A DNA stretch of 57,907 bases, taken from IMG/VR virus record IMGVR_UViG_3300046002_003436, positions 1-57,907 of that record; one strand, written 5' to 3'. Both the position numbers and the translations under genes were made by a program. The notes under the pieces were generated by a model, which saw only the letters and a list, made by a program, of their open reading frames with translations, was not told the origin of the DNA and searched no databases. Of this stretch, positions 45,322 through 54,812 are shown piece by piece (position 1 is the stretch's first letter; each line of letters begins with the position of its first letter). This DNA is from a virus.

Positions 45322-46422
45322 TTATATAGCCGGAAGAGCGTCATAGTCAAGATTTTCGCTCATTATACCTATGACATAATTGGTGCTTTCGCTTTCTTGC
45401 AGAGCCGTTTGCTTTTTGCTGGTATCAACGTGTTTGTTAAACCAAGGAATTGGAGTTGATCTTGGAGCAGCTTGTTGATATTTAATTCCGATTTCTTTAA
45501 GTGCGCTGACTGCTGTGTAATCCACAAAGTCTTTGAGAATGTTGGCATTCAAACCAATCACTGGTCCTTTGTTAAACAAATAGTCAGCCCAGGCTTTTTC
45601 TTCACGGATGACATCTAGATACAGTGCATATACTTCTGCTTCGCATTCTTGCTTGGCTTCTGCAAAGCGGCTGTCTTCTTTGACCACTTGATTGATAAGA
45701 AAGGCAGTCCAACCTTTGTGTAGAAGTTCATCTTGTAGGATTAGGCTGATAATGTTTCCATTGCCAATAAAGATCTTATTCTCTACCATGGCCAAGCTGG
45801 TAGCGAAAGATACCATAAAGCGGAATGCTTCTAGTGCATAGCTGGCATGTAGTGCCATCCAAATTGCTCGGATATATTCTTTCTCTGGAATGTTTTCACC
45901 CATTTGTTTACGGCAGTTGACCATGTGCAGTGCTTCATAGTAGTTGCCAACACTTGATGCCATGTCTACAATTTCTTTGGTATCATGAATAGTATTGAAC
46001 ACATCCTTGGGCACATTGTAGATGTTACGGATGATGTGACTATAGCTCTTGCTGTGAATGTTGGTTTCAAAGAATGTCCAGTTATAGACCAGTGCTTCTA
46101 ATTCTGGCAAACTGATAACAGGCATGAATATTTGGCTTGGACCACGTCCTTGCAAACTGTCAAGAGCAGTTTGACGTAGCAAGTTGCTGGTAAAAATATG
46201 CTTGACTGCATCTGAGGCTTCTTTGAAATCATTTGAATCTTTGGTAAGACTGATCTCTTCTGGCTGCCAAAAGAAACCACGTGCTGTGGCTTCAAAGTCG
46301 GCAATCTTTTTGTATTTGACTTCTTCAAAGCGTTGTATGGTTACCGGGCCAGCTGGGTCCAGAAACATTTTACGATTAAGGTAGTCTGTCTTTGTGTTTA
46401 GGTTGTATTGTTGTTTACTCAT
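45322..46422 (-). CDS. nrdB: Ribonucleotide reductase class Ia beta subunit
   Basis: 366 aa. Metal and radical residues are visible: PELEALVYNWTFFET (Glu119), His123, Tyr127 in HSKSYSHIIRNI, the second Glu in SLAMVENKIF and LQDELLHKGW (E-x2-H). Relative to E. coli NrdB (ETIH) there is one extra residue between the Glu and His (ETNIH). Makes the diferric-tyrosyl radical for NrdA. ATGA-like overlap with the gene upstream (8 bp). Confidence 0.95.
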   Translation of the reverse strand: MSKQQYNLNTKTDYLNRKMFLDPAGPVTIQRFEEVKYKKIADFEATARGFFWQPEEISLTKDSNDFKEASDAVKHIFTSNLLRQTALDSLQGRGPSQIFMPVISLPELEALVYNWTFFETNIHSKSYSHIIRNIYNVPKDVFNTIHDTKEIVDMASSVGNYYEALHMVNCRKQMGENIPEKEYIRAIWMALHASYALEAFRFMVSFATSLAMVENKIFIGNGNIISLILQDELLHKGWTAFLINQVVKEDSRFAEAKQECEAEVYALYLDVIREEKAWADYLFNKGPVIGLNANILKDFVDYTAVSALKEIGIKYQQAAPRSTPIPWFNKHVDTSKKQTALQESESTNYVIGIMSENLDYDALPAI

Positions 46423-46864
46423 TTGTTGTGTCGTATGTTTGTTGAAAGATATCTTTCTTTACTGCGCCGTAGTCGCCCTCGCCATGACGTACAATGTAAT
46501 CGTTGCCTTTGGTATAGTTTAGATCACCCCATGATGTGCGTAGCACACCATCATGATCTGCAAGTTTCGCTATCTTGGGGATCTTCTTAGGTGTAGCGAT
46601 ACCGTTTCCTTGATCGTCTTTGAGATTTTCAAACTTCTCTGGAGTAATAGGATATTTCTCACCTTTTGGACCTGTCATGATATAATGCCCTGCTTCATAT
46701 CGAACTGGCCCTTCTAGGGTATCGACTGTTCCGGGTTCTTGGGCGATTTCATACTTTTCTTCAGCTGGCTTTTTAAAAGTTTTAAAAGCACCATCCTTGA
46801 ACCATTCATCATCTACCGTAGTAGATTCTGAAATCAAATCAATATATTCTCTTAATGTTTTCAT
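46415..46864 (-). CDS. Unknown protein with T4 internal-protein-like N-terminus
   Basis: 149 aa from the ATG at 46864, which overlaps the nrdA stop (ATGA). Opens MKTLREYIDLISESTT, strikingly like T4 internal protein signals (MKTYQEFIAEA), with ISE as a possible prohead-protease site. The remainder has two repeats of a small beta unit (TLEGPVRYEAGHYIMTGPKGEKYPI and LRTSWGDLNYTKGNDYIVRHG). It sits oddly between nrdA and nrdB. Confidence 0.7.
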   Translation of the reverse strand: MKTLREYIDLISESTTVDDEWFKDGAFKTFKKPAEEKYEIAQEPGTVDTLEGPVRYEAGHYIMTGPKGEKYPITPEKFENLKDDQGNGIATPKKIPKIAKLADHDGVLRTSWGDLNYTKGNDYIVRHGEGDYGAVKKDIFQQTYDTTNE

Positions 46865-49194
46865 AATTTGCATGCTTCACAATCTTCGTCTTCTTCTATG
46901 ACTTCACGTTCGTTGTGGAATCCGTTGTAGTGAACTTCTGGTGTTCTTTGTTCTTGTCTACTGCCAGCTTTGTTAATCAAACTATAGTAGAATGTCTTCA
47001 ATCCCCATACATGTGCCTGCATGAGATTCTTGGCTATCAGTGTAGTGGGAACTTTTCGATCTGCGAAGTGTGCAGGATTGTAAAAGGTATTGGTTGAAAT
47101 ACTTTGATCCACATATGCAGCCAACACCGCAGCTGTTTTCAAGTAGCCGTCACAGTCTTTCTGGTCCCACATCATCTGATACTTGTGTTTCAATCTATTG
47201 TATTCTGGAACCACCTGTGTGAATGATCCTGCCTTGCTTTCTTTGGTAGAGATCAAACTCATAGGCATTTCAATTCCGTTGGTGGAATTGATAACCACAG
47301 AACTAGACTCCACAGGTGCGATAGCCATTAATGTAGCATTTCGCACACCGTGTTGTTTCATTTCTTGTCGGAGTGGTTCCCAGTCAAGCTCTGGGGTAAA
47401 GTCAGTGAGTTCGTTGACTCCTCTGGCTCTTCTTTCCCAAGGGAACTCTCCCTTGCCGTATCTGGTGTGATCGGAATCTTTGCAACGTCCTCTTTCTTTC
47501 GCCATTTCGACCGTGGCTTCTGTAAGGTAAAAGGCTTGATGCTCCATCCAAACTTTAACTTCTGCCAGTGCGTCTTTGTCGCCATATTTTATTCCCCTTC
47601 TTGCATGCCAATAAGCAAGGTTGGTCACTCCGATGCCTAAGGGTTGGATTTCATCGTTGCTGAGCTTGCTTTGGATGCTCAAGAAATCTTGATAGTCCAA
47701 AATATTGCACAGGCTACGCTGTAGTATGCGACATGCACGGCGCATGTCTTCTGGGTTACGGAACGCACCCCAGTTGATGGATCCCAGTGTACATAACGCT
47801 ATGCGTCCTGTCTCGTCGTCTAGTCTTTTAAATGGACGAGTCGGTAGTAAGATCTCACAGCACAGGTTACTTTGATATATGGTATGATACTCTGGATCAA
47901 ATGGACCCTGCTCCATAACATTATCAATAAACACCAAATAGATGCGACCTGTGTCTGTACGCTCCTTGAGAATGCCTGACCGAAATACTTCTTCAGCACT
48001 CATTGTTTTCTTACGCAAGTCTTTGCGTTTTTCGTATTTTACATATAGCTCTTCAAATCTCTGTGTGTTTTTATAAAATGCTTCGTATAGGTCTGGGACC
48101 TCATTAGGATCAAAGAAGGTTATGTCTTCTTTGTTTTTAAATCGTCTCCAGAAGAAAGCACTAAGCACAACCCCATAATCCATATGACGGACTCGGGTTT
48201 CTTCTGTTCCTTGATTGTTTTTAAGAACAATAAGATCATCAAACTGAAGATGCCAAATAGGATAGAATACAGTAGCACTTGCATTACGAATACCTCCTTG
48301 TGAGCACGAGCGCAAATCTCCAAACCACTTCTTCAAGAAGGGAATCATACCTGTGTGCATGATTTCGCCGCCTCTGATGGGACTACCCAGCGATCTCAAG
48401 CGACCAATCTCTAGTCCAATGCCAGCACGTTTGCTGGCATACTTGGCCATCATCTCACCAGAAGCAAATATGCTATCCAGATCGTCGTCACTGCGGATAA
48501 GAACACAACTAGAAAACTGCTTAGTAGGAGTGCCGAGCCCAGCCAACACAGGTGTAGCAAGAGTAAACAAACCATCGGATGCCGCTGTATAATATTCTTT
48601 AATGTAACGCATTCTTGCAGCATTCGGCTCTTCTTTATGGAACACAGTCGCTGCTGCCACCATATATCTAACTTGTGGAGTTTCATAAGTTTCCTTTGTC
48701 GCACGATTTTTTACGAGGTATTTCTCAATTAACTGTTCAATGGCAGCATAGGAATACTCCTCATCCTTGGCATGATCAATGAAGTCATGCATGCGATTCC
48801 AATCATCCTCCGAATACCATTCTAGAAGTTCTGGAGTATACAATCCCACAGAAACATTCTTCTTGACGATGTCATAAAGGTGGGGAGGCTCGTATTGTCC
48901 ATACACATCCTTTCTTAACATGCTGAGTCGTTGTTTGCCCGCTACAAATTGATAATTGGTATTGCCTACATCTGGATTTGATTCAACATCAATTAGATCC
49001 ACTATGGCTCTTAGTGTGAGCCCATCTATAGCTGCTGTGGTGATTCCATCGTAGAAGTGAGGCTGTGCTTTGATTTCTATCATTGACTGACTTACATCAG
49101 CGATGCCTTGACAGACTTTGGCAACCTGCGCTTGCCATTTTTCTACTGCCAACGGTTCTTTGTTGCCGTTTCTTTTAATAACTGTGATGCTCAT
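46861..49194 (-). CDS. nrdA: Ribonucleotide reductase class Ia alpha subunit
   Basis: 777 aa, full length. An ATP-cone covers about 1-90 (VIKRNGNKEPLAVEKWQAQV). The active site shows FSSCVLIRSDD (Cys), NLCCEILLPT, GITNLAYWHARR, MAIAPVESSSVVINSTNGIEMP and the C-terminal redox pair CEACKL. It reduces NDPs to dNDPs. Heads the nrdA-46415-nrdB-glutaredoxin operon. A TAAATA element lies about 36 nt upstream. Confidence 0.97.
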   Translation of the reverse strand: MSITVIKRNGNKEPLAVEKWQAQVAKVCQGIADVSQSMIEIKAQPHFYDGITTAAIDGLTLRAIVDLIDVESNPDVGNTNYQFVAGKQRLSMLRKDVYGQYEPPHLYDIVKKNVSVGLYTPELLEWYSEDDWNRMHDFIDHAKDEEYSYAAIEQLIEKYLVKNRATKETYETPQVRYMVAAATVFHKEEPNAARMRYIKEYYTAASDGLFTLATPVLAGLGTPTKQFSSCVLIRSDDDLDSIFASGEMMAKYASKRAGIGLEIGRLRSLGSPIRGGEIMHTGMIPFLKKWFGDLRSCSQGGIRNASATVFYPIWHLQFDDLIVLKNNQGTEETRVRHMDYGVVLSAFFWRRFKNKEDITFFDPNEVPDLYEAFYKNTQRFEELYVKYEKRKDLRKKTMSAEEVFRSGILKERTDTGRIYLVFIDNVMEQGPFDPEYHTIYQSNLCCEILLPTRPFKRLDDETGRIALCTLGSINWGAFRNPEDMRRACRILQRSLCNILDYQDFLSIQSKLSNDEIQPLGIGVTNLAYWHARRGIKYGDKDALAEVKVWMEHQAFYLTEATVEMAKERGRCKDSDHTRYGKGEFPWERRARGVNELTDFTPELDWEPLRQEMKQHGVRNATLMAIAPVESSSVVINSTNGIEMPMSLISTKESKAGSFTQVVPEYNRLKHKYQMMWDQKDCDGYLKTAAVLAAYVDQSISTNTFYNPAHFADRKVPTTLIAKNLMQAHVWGLKTFYYSLINKAGSRQEQRTPEVHYNGFHNEREVIEEDEDCEACKL

Positions 49195-49226
49195 TTATCG
49201 TTCTCTGTTTTATTGTTGTGGGATAT

Positions 49227-49667
49227 TTATTGCAGTTTACTAACTGCATATATTGTCTTGGTATCGAGGTTTTTGAGTTGTGCTACACTGACTACTGTGC
49301 CATATTCAAGGTTAAGAACCCGGTCGTCGCCGACTACTAACATGTATTGGTGATGTTTCTTTTGTGGGCACATAGACATATGTATCTCGCATTTGGTATC
49401 AATAAACCGCTGTGTTAATTTAATAGTATACAGCATTCCTAGCACCAATGCAAGATCATCCAGCCTAAGATCCAACATGAGATGCCATGGATCGGGCCAT
49501 TCTGAGGGGAGTTGTGGATCTAAATACGGGCTTACAAAAGGTGCATGACACCAAAGTTCAGCAACATCTTCCAATGGAGTTGGACTTGTTTCTAAACTTT
49601 CTCTAAACTGTCTCCACGCTGCTAGTCTTTTGGTCCCATACTCGTCAAACACCGTAGGCCACATCAT
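49227..49667 (-). CDS. Unknown T4-like phage protein
   Basis: 146 aa, MMWPTVFDEYGTKRLAAWRQFRESLETSPTPLED... A helical N-terminus and beta-rich C-terminus (HHQYMLVVGDDRVLNLEYGTVVSVAQL). Overlaps the tail-protein gene by 23 bp, suggesting a tail-related partner. Function unknown. Confidence 0.7.
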   Translation of the reverse strand: MMWPTVFDEYGTKRLAAWRQFRESLETSPTPLEDVAELWCHAPFVSPYLDPQLPSEWPDPWHLMLDLRLDDLALVLGMLYTIKLTQRFIDTKCEIHMSMCPQKKHHQYMLVVGDDRVLNLEYGTVVSVAQLKNLDTKTIYAVSKLQ

Positions 49668-51237
49668 ACGATATGGACCCGGTTATACCGGTGGCAAGAG
49701 GATTTTTATAAGTCAACATCACAGTGTCTATTACTGGCGCTGTTGAATCATCTAAGACGGTGTTACTGCTCTTAGACACGCTGAATTCAAAATTGGTCAT
49801 TGTGTTTCCTCCCGGTGATATCAATGTGTTAGGTGAATATGCAAAATTGTCTAGTATTGAAACATCACTGCCGTGACTGGCAGGACTGAGATCGTCACCG
49901 ATGGCAATAATTAGTTTACCGTATCTAGTGTGTTCTCCTAGCTTTAGACAGTAATTGATCTCTGTGAATTTATTCTGCGCAGAAAATGCTGCTAGAGGTG
50001 TAAAACTATCTGACAAATATATCAGAGCATAATTTTTGTCAACTAAGGTCACTCCTGCGCTGTTATATACTTCTGAGAACGCTGCTGTGGAGGCGCCAAC
50101 ACTAACAGATTGTTGTCGATTGCTTGAACAGTCTACCAATACATTTCCTATCATCTCGCCAAAATAAACCATGTAGTCGTTGGGGTTGGCACTGTTACCT
50201 ATGCCATTACCAACATTGAAAAATTTTGCTCTTTGTATTAGTGTGCCTTGGCCAGCAGTGGCTCTAAAGGCCTGATTGAATATTTCCTGAAACTCACAGT
50301 CATTGATCTGCCATCGGGTGCCTTGTGTAGCCACTCCTTCAACATAAATCGCTGTGTCGTTGACAAAAAATTCACAGTCTTGAAATCTTATATCTGTATC
50401 GAAGACTGCGTTTTGTAGACATTTTATAGATATAGCATTTTCTTGAAACACACATTTTTCAAAAGTCACATTGGTAGTTCTTATACCAACTAGAGTGTTT
50501 TGCCAAAACACAGCTGCTGGTGCTGTTGCTATGACAGTAGTGTTGCCTAGAGCATAACTGCCAAGAAATTTCACAGCATTAAATTCGCTGTCTGCTACAC
50601 CAGACAAGGTTAACTGTCCAGTAGTGCGTTTGATGGTAAAATTACTGAAGTGGAGATTAGTAGGTCGGTTGGTGCTGTTGAAATCCCCTAGATCGAGACC
50701 TTGACTGGTTATAACTCTTATGTTGTTACTTCCGATATTCAGCACAGCACCATGTTGAGTTTCTCCACGGAGAATTACTCCGCTAGGCACATCAAGGTCG
50801 CTGGTAAAAAGATATTCACCATTGGGTATTAACAGTGTTTTCTTATAGATGTCGTTGGCATTTCTAAACAGTTCTGTGAACGCAGTTTCAAATGCTGCCA
50901 CACAGTCTGTGCTACCATCTCCTACAGCACCGAAATCTGCTACACTCACTGTTTCGTCTAATTTGTTCTGCAGACTTCTTGGTATGCTGAGACTGATCGC
51001 GGTGTCATCACTGGCAAATCGATAGCTGGAAGCCAGCTCTAATATGTTGTCATGTTCGGTGAGAACTTTGGTGTTGCCCACATACGGAGCACCTTCTAAT
51101 ACGCTGCCGTTACCTATAAACAGTTCTTGGGAATCTATTGCCCACGCAAATTCAGCAGAGCTTAATTGTGGAATGCCACTGTTGGAGTTTTTTTGGCCTC
51201 TTCTGACCTGGATTTTCGAGATTTGGACAACGGCCAC
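49645..51237 (-). CDS. Tail protein with pectate-lyase-like beta-helix
   Basis: 530 aa from a GTG at 51237 after AGAGGATATC. The N-terminal domain (QVRRGQKNSNSGIPQLSSAEFAWAIDSQELFIGNGS) resembles the attachment head of tail fibres. From about residue 95, VADFGAVGDGSTDCVAAFETAF is the start of a Pectate_lyase_3 beta-helix, followed by repeated short strands (VNFEKCVFQENAISIK, DIRFQDCEFFVND). It likely binds or cuts a surface polysaccharide. Late-type promoter GATAAATACT lies 27 nt upstream. Confidence 0.85.
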   Translation of the reverse strand: MAVVQISKIQVRRGQKNSNSGIPQLSSAEFAWAIDSQELFIGNGSVLEGAPYVGNTKVLTEHDNILELASSYRFASDDTAISLSIPRSLQNKLDETVSVADFGAVGDGSTDCVAAFETAFTELFRNANDIYKKTLLIPNGEYLFTSDLDVPSGVILRGETQHGAVLNIGSNNIRVITSQGLDLGDFNSTNRPTNLHFSNFTIKRTTGQLTLSGVADSEFNAVKFLGSYALGNTTVIATAPAAVFWQNTLVGIRTTNVTFEKCVFQENAISIKCLQNAVFDTDIRFQDCEFFVNDTAIYVEGVATQGTRWQINDCEFQEIFNQAFRATAGQGTLIQRAKFFNVGNGIGNSANPNDYMVYFGEMIGNVLVDCSSNRQQSVSVGASTAAFSEVYNSAGVTLVDKNYALIYLSDSFTPLAAFSAQNKFTEINYCLKLGEHTRYGKLIIAIGDDLSPASHGSDVSILDNFAYSPNTLISPGGNTMTNFEFSVSKSSNTVLDDSTAPVIDTVMLTYKNPLATGITGSISYDVAYGV

Positions 51238-51263
51238 TTTGATATCCTCTATGTTCTATAGAG

Positions 51264-51269
51264 TATTTA
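51264..51269 (-). promoter_or_regulatory. Late-type promoter of the tail-protein gene
   Basis: GATAAATACT, core TAAATA at 51269-51264, overlapping the end of the nuclease gene and followed by AGAGGA and the GTG at 51237. Confidence 0.6.
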
Positions 51270-51968
51270 TCTTCCTAGGGCGTAGTATTCCTCTACCTTT
51301 GTAAGCCAAGCATCTTGCCACTTGTTAAAGTCTGCAGGTTCTAGTGTAAACTGTTGATATTGAAAATCACGACTGCACATAAAAATAACACCTTTTTTAA
51401 TGTCTGTGCCGTAGACTTCATTATGTGCTAATATATAGGCCATTAGCTGTAAGTAGTAATCTTCCACCCACTCTGCTTTCTTAGGCTTGTTGGTCTGCTT
51501 GTGATCCATAACTGCAGGCTCGCCTTCATGCACACCCACAAGGTCAGTGGTTCCTGAAAACAGTCCTGGAAAGTAAAGACTCTGCTCCATGGCCCATACT
51601 TCGCTGACTTTGCTGAGTCCGTTCTCGATAATAACATCGGCCATTTTATTGGCCTGAACATGCACAGGTGCATTACCGGGTTGTCGCTGCTCGCCAACAA
51701 TAAATCGTTCTAGGTTGGCATGCATGGCGGTGCCTACTCCAGCAGCTTCTGTTGTGATCTGCTGTGCTTTTGCATGACCGATTCTATCTCGCCATTCGTT
51801 TAAGTGGGTCATGTCCTTGGTGGCTGACAGAATGGTTGTCACACTAGGAAGGCTTTCTCCGTCAGGTGTTAGATACACTCGTTTGCGTGTGACCGGATCA
51901 TTGATCTGTTTGCAGTTTTTATATTGAATGCGTTCAATGAACGGAGGGGGAGTAAAAATAGTAGTCAT
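51267..51968 (-). CDS. PD-(D/E)XK-type nuclease
   Basis: 233 aa. The second half reads YFPGLFSGTTDLVGVHEGEPAVMDHKQT, the D...(D/E)-x-K core of the RecB/Cas4-like exonuclease family, then YYLQLMAYILAHNEVYG (Q-x3-Y helix). The N-terminal VTTILSATK..GVGTAMHANLERF is the typical lead-in. Probably acts in phage recombination or host DNA breakdown. A CCTGTA...TACAGG hairpin directly precedes the ATG. Confidence 0.85.
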   Translation of the reverse strand: MTTIFTPPPFIERIQYKNCKQINDPVTRKRVYLTPDGESLPSVTTILSATKDMTHLNEWRDRIGHAKAQQITTEAAGVGTAMHANLERFIVGEQRQPGNAPVHVQANKMADVIIENGLSKVSEVWAMEQSLYFPGLFSGTTDLVGVHEGEPAVMDHKQTNKPKKAEWVEDYYLQLMAYILAHNEVYGTDIKKGVIFMCSRDFQYQQFTLEPADFNKWQDAWLTKVEEYYALGR

Positions 51969-52000
51969 CCTGTATATATTACAGGAATAATATTAGTTTG

Positions 52001-52369
52001 TCAAGCCTGAGCAGCTAATTGCTGTGGAGCAGCAGATGCTGCCATTTTGTCCACTGCGTCTTGGCTGGTCTGGCCTTGTTTAACAGGAGTTTGTGTGTCT
52101 TTGTCTGTGCCGGGCACGTTCAGCTCAATGCCATCAGCATTGAAGTTTTTCACTAGACTCTGTATGATTGGACTGGAGTCATAGATGCTTTTGAAAGTTT
52201 CATAGTCAGCACCCATTTCAAATCCGCTGCGGTCAGCTATCTGCTGTAGACTCTTCCAATTCAACTTGGCAGCCTGTTTTTTAGAGGATGACCTACCTAC
52301 AAAGTTTTTGAGTATCATCACAAACTTGTCGAGGTTGGCATCTGTGTCTACAAATTCAAAAAATCTCAT
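52001..52369 (-). CDS. Unknown virion-type protein with MRFFEF start
   Basis: 122 aa. Opens MRFFEFVDTDANL, the short motif shared with other virion-type genes here, then a helical region (NFVGRSSSKKQAAKLNWKSLQQIADRSGF) and a Gln/Ala-rich tail. Similar proteins are seen in T4-like phages of aquatic bacteria. ATGA overlap with the next gene upstream. Confidence 0.7.
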   Translation of the reverse strand: MRFFEFVDTDANLDKFVMILKNFVGRSSSKKQAAKLNWKSLQQIADRSGFEMGADYETFKSIYDSSPIIQSLVKNFNADGIELNVPGTDKDTQTPVKQGQTSQDAVDKMAASAAPQQLAAQA

Positions 52370-52752
52370 CCTAGTTCTGCCAATTGTTTTTGTAAGTCTG
52401 TAAGTTCTTGTTGCTTTTGTTTAATAGCATCTTGAACCTGTTTCTTTTGATCTTGTCTATCTTTCGCTGCCTGTGCTGCCTGTGCTGGATCCATGCCGCC
52501 ACCCGCAAGTCCGCTGGCTTGTGCTGCTTGACCAACTGCTTTGGCTCCTTGTGATGCCACATTGCCTACAGCCTTTGCACCTTGTGACACTGCACTACCG
52601 ACTCCTTTAGCAAGAGCAGCACCTCCTCTAAGTGCGGCACTACCCAAGGCAGCTGCTCCTCGAGCCACGCCGCCCGCTACTGCTCCTAACACCGGTAGAA
52701 TTTCGTCTAGCTGTTGTTGTTCTTTAGCAGAAGTGATTTCATCGAGTCGCAT
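52366..52752 (-). CDS. Gly/Ala-rich virion-type protein
   Basis: 128 aa. MRLDEITSAKEQQQLDEI then a long Ala/Gly-rich stretch (GAVAGGVARGAAALG, GSAVSQGAKAVG repeats) and a coiled-coil end (DAIKQKQQELTDLQKQLAELG). The Gly/Ala part may insert in membranes or form a flexible filler. Stop and start overlap with both neighbours. Function unknown. Confidence 0.7.
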   Translation of the reverse strand: MRLDEITSAKEQQQLDEILPVLGAVAGGVARGAAALGSAALRGGAALAKGVGSAVSQGAKAVGNVASQGAKAVGQAAQASGLAGGGMDPAQAAQAAKDRQDQKKQVQDAIKQKQQELTDLQKQLAELG

Positions 52753-54317
52753 TAGCCTGCCAATACTTTTAGTAGACTGCTGCTGCGGTTAATGCTTTCG
52801 CGCTGCTCACGGCCTGCATCGCCTAGACCGCCTGCTGCTGGTTCTGCTGCGGCAAACTCGTCTTCTCCGCCGATGTCGCCCATTTCGTCACCCATGTTCA
52901 TAGCATCTGGTTCTGCTGGACCCATTTCATCTCCACCTACTGCAGGCTCTCCGCCTAGCATTTCTGCGCCTTGCTCTTCACCGGTGAGCATTCTCACTCC
53001 TGTGCTGAGTGTTTCTCTAGTGGTTTTAAGATTTTCCAGCGCCTGTTGAATTGCTGGGGCCACTGAACTGATAAAGTTCTTGGCTTGATCAGCACTCATT
53101 TCGTCGCGGATGGAATCACCTAACTGTAGCAGTGTGTCATTCTCCATACCTGACAGTTCTTCAATCCAACGGCTGACTCTGTCAACCATGGTCTTTGCTG
53201 TGACGATCGCAGAAGCTTGCTGGATCTCACCTTCTCTTAAATTACTCATATTGTCTCCTGTTTGTTCTATGCTTTCATTCTCTTTTTTGTAAATCTTATT
53301 GTCAGCTTTTTCACTGCCTTTCATACGATTCATAACTTTCTTTGCACTCTTGTCTGTGGTCATATAGTCGCCGGAAGTCATTGTGTTTACAATATCTTTG
53401 CCAGCTTTGTCTTGATAAGACTTCAAAGTGTTCTTACTTAATTCTGTCTGAATGCTTTCAGTTGGGTTCTCACCAGTGATGGAAACTGTCCAATTCTTGC
53501 CAGTAGATTCTGATTTTTTACGAGCCCAATCTTTTAGTTGTTCGTAGTGAGCCTGTTCACGCTGATCTTCAGCATACCGACCACGGCCCTTGAATACTTT
53601 CCACTTCTTGCCGTTGATACTAACAGCAAAGTTGTTTGGTGGTTCTGTGTTCCCCTCGTCCCAATCTTCTGGGTCACGGCCGCCTTCGTTGTTAACGCTT
53701 TCGTAGTCTTCATCACTGCCAAAGCCTGCCGAAGCCAGGGCATACCCATCATCAGTTTCTCCGCCTTCGTCATCATCTGATCCGCCGACCATGTCTTTGA
53801 ATTGATCTTCTAGATCTTCTATGTAGTTGTCAAAGTCGTAACTATTAATCTCGCCACCGTCTTGATCACTATAGTTTCCATACACTTCTTCCACAGCTGA
53901 TTCAACATCACCTTGGTTTAGAGCAGCTAGAATTTTATCGAAATCTGGATCTCCGTAGCCGCCGATTTCATTCATGTTTTCGTCGAATCGTTTAAGGATA
54001 TCCATAAGTTCTTGTTTATCGATATCTGCACCTTCTTCAACTGTGGTATCTACTATGTGCTCTTGACGATCCATTAGTTCTGCAACAATAGCATCGTGCA
54101 TGAACTGTGCCTGTGTTAGGGTTTCGTTTTCAATGGTTTCATTGAAGCCGCTTTCTTGTCGTGCTGTGTGTATTTGGGTGCGTAATTTGTTACGTGCATC
54201 TTCTAACTTGGGAGTATCAAAACTCTCTAGATCTAGCCGTGTTCCAAATGTCTTAGACAACGACTCGTTGAGTCTTTTAGAAGATCTGTTGTTTTTAAAA
54301 AGGTCGGTTGTTCTCAT
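52752..54317 (-). CDS. Large acidic virion-type protein
   Basis: 521 aa. N-terminus MRTTDLFKNNRSSKRLNESL, a very acidic middle (about 100-215, GGSDDDEGGETDDGYALASAG), a small beta insert (NNFAVSINGKKWKVFKGRGRYAEDQ), then a helical region and an acidic Gly/Met-rich end. The composition fits a prohead core or internal capsid protein. Late-type promoter GAATAAATACTAC upstream. Confidence 0.75.
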   Translation of the reverse strand: MRTTDLFKNNRSSKRLNESLSKTFGTRLDLESFDTPKLEDARNKLRTQIHTARQESGFNETIENETLTQAQFMHDAIVAELMDRQEHIVDTTVEEGADIDKQELMDILKRFDENMNEIGGYGDPDFDKILAALNQGDVESAVEEVYGNYSDQDGGEINSYDFDNYIEDLEDQFKDMVGGSDDDEGGETDDGYALASAGFGSDEDYESVNNEGGRDPEDWDEGNTEPPNNFAVSINGKKWKVFKGRGRYAEDQREQAHYEQLKDWARKKSESTGKNWTVSITGENPTESIQTELSKNTLKSYQDKAGKDIVNTMTSGDYMTTDKSAKKVMNRMKGSEKADNKIYKKENESIEQTGDNMSNLREGEIQQASAIVTAKTMVDRVSRWIEELSGMENDTLLQLGDSIRDEMSADQAKNFISSVAPAIQQALENLKTTRETLSTGVRMLTGEEQGAEMLGGEPAVGGDEMGPAEPDAMNMGDEMGDIGGEDEFAAAEPAAGGLGDAGREQRESINRSSSLLKVLAG

Positions 54318-54341
54318 TTTATGGGATCCAAATTGATGTAG

Positions 54342-54347
54342 TATTTA
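54342..54347 (-). promoter_or_regulatory. Late-type promoter of the acidic virion-type gene
   Basis: GAATAAATACTACA, core TAAATA at 54347-54342, 25 nt before the ATG at 54317. Confidence 0.6.
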
Positions 54348-54353
54348 TTCAAT

Positions 54354-54773
54354 TCACAGCAAACGTTCTGCTTGATTTTTAGCAGTAACAGTTCGATCTC
54401 GACTCTCGCTGTAGCGAGCCCACAGCACATCTGCACGATCATAGTCCTGAATATGTATGGCTTTTTGATGCTGAGCCCTCAACATCTGGCTGTCAACAAA
54501 CCAACGGCCGTATTCTTGATCAGCTCGATACAACTGATCAACCGACACGTGGCTGTGTCTCAACGCCAGAATATTAGCCATTTTAATGGCCACGGAGTTC
54601 AAGTGTATTTCTGCATAGAGTATCTGCGATTTCCTGTAAAGGAATTTGAGATTGTCTTGATTGGTTATCAACACATCACCTACTAGAATACCCTCCGGAG
54701 TTTTAACAGGAATGATATTTTTAGATAATTCTCGACGAACTATCTGTTCTAGTCTACGGCTGATTTGTGTCAT
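54354..54773 (-). CDS. Unknown helical phage protein
   Basis: 139 aa, MTQISRRLEQIVRRELSKNIIPVKTPEGILVGDVLI... A short beta part followed by long helices (LYAEIHLNSVAIKMANILALRHSHVSVDQLYRADQEYGRWF), seen in T4-like phages near virion genes. Follows a terminator and has no clear promoter of its own. Function unknown. Confidence 0.7.
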   Translation of the reverse strand: MTQISRRLEQIVRRELSKNIIPVKTPEGILVGDVLITNQDNLKFLYRKSQILYAEIHLNSVAIKMANILALRHSHVSVDQLYRADQEYGRWFVDSQMLRAQHQKAIHIQDYDRADVLWARYSESRDRTVTAKNQAERLL

Positions 54774-54778
54774 AAAAA

Positions 54779-54795
54779 AAGGACCTATGGTCCTT
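54779..54795 (-). terminator. Rho-independent terminator
   Basis: AAGGACC-ATA-GGTCCTT stem followed by TTTTT, just after the 54813 gene. Confidence 0.9.
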
Positions 54796-54812
54796 ATTTA
54801 AGTGCTGTTACT

